Source of the DNA: Pseudomonadota bacterium
GTDB taxonomy: Bacteria; Pseudomonadota; Gammaproteobacteria; Legionellales; Legionellaceae
DNA: 15,586 nt
Reading direction: 5' to 3'
NCBI GenBank assembly: GCA_021807845.1
Contig: JAKBCM010000012.1
Coordinates: 1-15,586, forward strand
Shown here: positions 15,440 to 15,586 of the stretch, piece after piece
How the letters are laid out: each line of letters starts with the position of its first letter
Numbering within the stretch: the first letter of the stretch is position 1
Made by a program: the position numbers and the translations under genes
Notes under the pieces: generated by a model
The model's database searches: none
Told to the model about the DNA's origin: nothing
The model's input: only the letters and a program-made list of their open reading frames with translations

Positions 15440-15481
15440 AAGAGCGTGTTGATATCATTTTGCCAGATCCTCTTAAAGAGC

Positions 15482-15522
15482 CTACGTACCGTCCCCACAA
15501 ATAAATCCTGAGAGATGGTCAC
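15482..15522 (+). repeat. Direct repeat R2 (41 bp), partner at 9366-9406
   Basis: This is the second member of the 41-bp family (33 of 41 identical), sharing TCCCCAC (15492-15498) and TCCTGAGAGATG (15506-15517). Its left end GCCTACGTAC (15480-15489 region) occurs again about 90 bp later at the window edge (GCCTACGTACTGCG, from about 15570), so a longer or repeated element probably continues beyond the window. Confidence 0.65.
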
Positions 15523-15586
15523 CAAATTTGAATATAACTTAATGTTTTTAAATGAAATATGACAAACTGCCTACGTACTGCGCTTT

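Overview
The window looks like a chromosomal segment of a gammaproteobacterium of the Legionellales, most likely the genus Legionella. The evidence is the AT-rich DNA and the gene run gltX / LetS-GacS-type hybrid kinase / PPi-dependent phosphofructokinase / tandem type IV pilins. I recall this neighbourhood around letS in Legionella, but I could not check it here. Two long unrecognised proteins with eukaryote-like linear motifs also fit a host-associated lifestyle.

Layout. 1-1068 (-): 5' three quarters of gltX, with a TTG start. 1164-3893 (+): hybrid sensor kinase, LetS/BarA/GacS family. 4091-5329 (+): PPi-dependent phosphofructokinase. 5457-5864 and 6017-6427 (-): two paralogous type IV pilins, each with its own sigma-54 (-24/-12) promoter, facing the phosphofructokinase across a terminator. 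6643-7393 (+): bolA and yjbQ, overlapping by 8 nt. 7570-8562 (+): unrecognised protein with an internal repeat and a basic tail. 8770-9036 (+): rpsT (ribosomal protein S20). 9525-10934 (+): unrecognised protein with a helical body and a disordered Pro/Gln/His/Ser tail carrying PPxY and PxxPxR motifs. 11076-11843 (-): HpcH/HpaI aldolase. 12233-13156 (+): D-2-hydroxyacid dehydrogenase. 13283-14167 (+): EamA/DMT permease. 14333-15439 (+): DoxX-family membrane protein and acetolactate decarboxylase (budA).

How the genes relate. LetS-type kinases control the replicative/transmissive switch through a GacA/LetA-like regulator and small RNAs. The neighbouring pfp, pilins, bolA and yjbQ are housekeeping, surface or stress functions. 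The aldolase, dehydrogenase and permease look like a small carbon-acid uptake and catabolism cassette arranged around a 389-nt divergent regulatory region. DoxX and budA are tightly spaced and probably cotranscribed.

Non-coding structure is unusually rich. There are three unrelated long inverted repeats: 5332-5404; 6512-6571 (28 positions, tetraloop); and 9193-9259. A pair of small hairpins lies at 3971-4031. A diverged 41-bp direct repeat occurs at 9366-9406 and 15482-15522. An octamer-like motif recurs five times upstream of rpsT. I see no tRNA, rRNA, CRISPR array, transposase or integrase.
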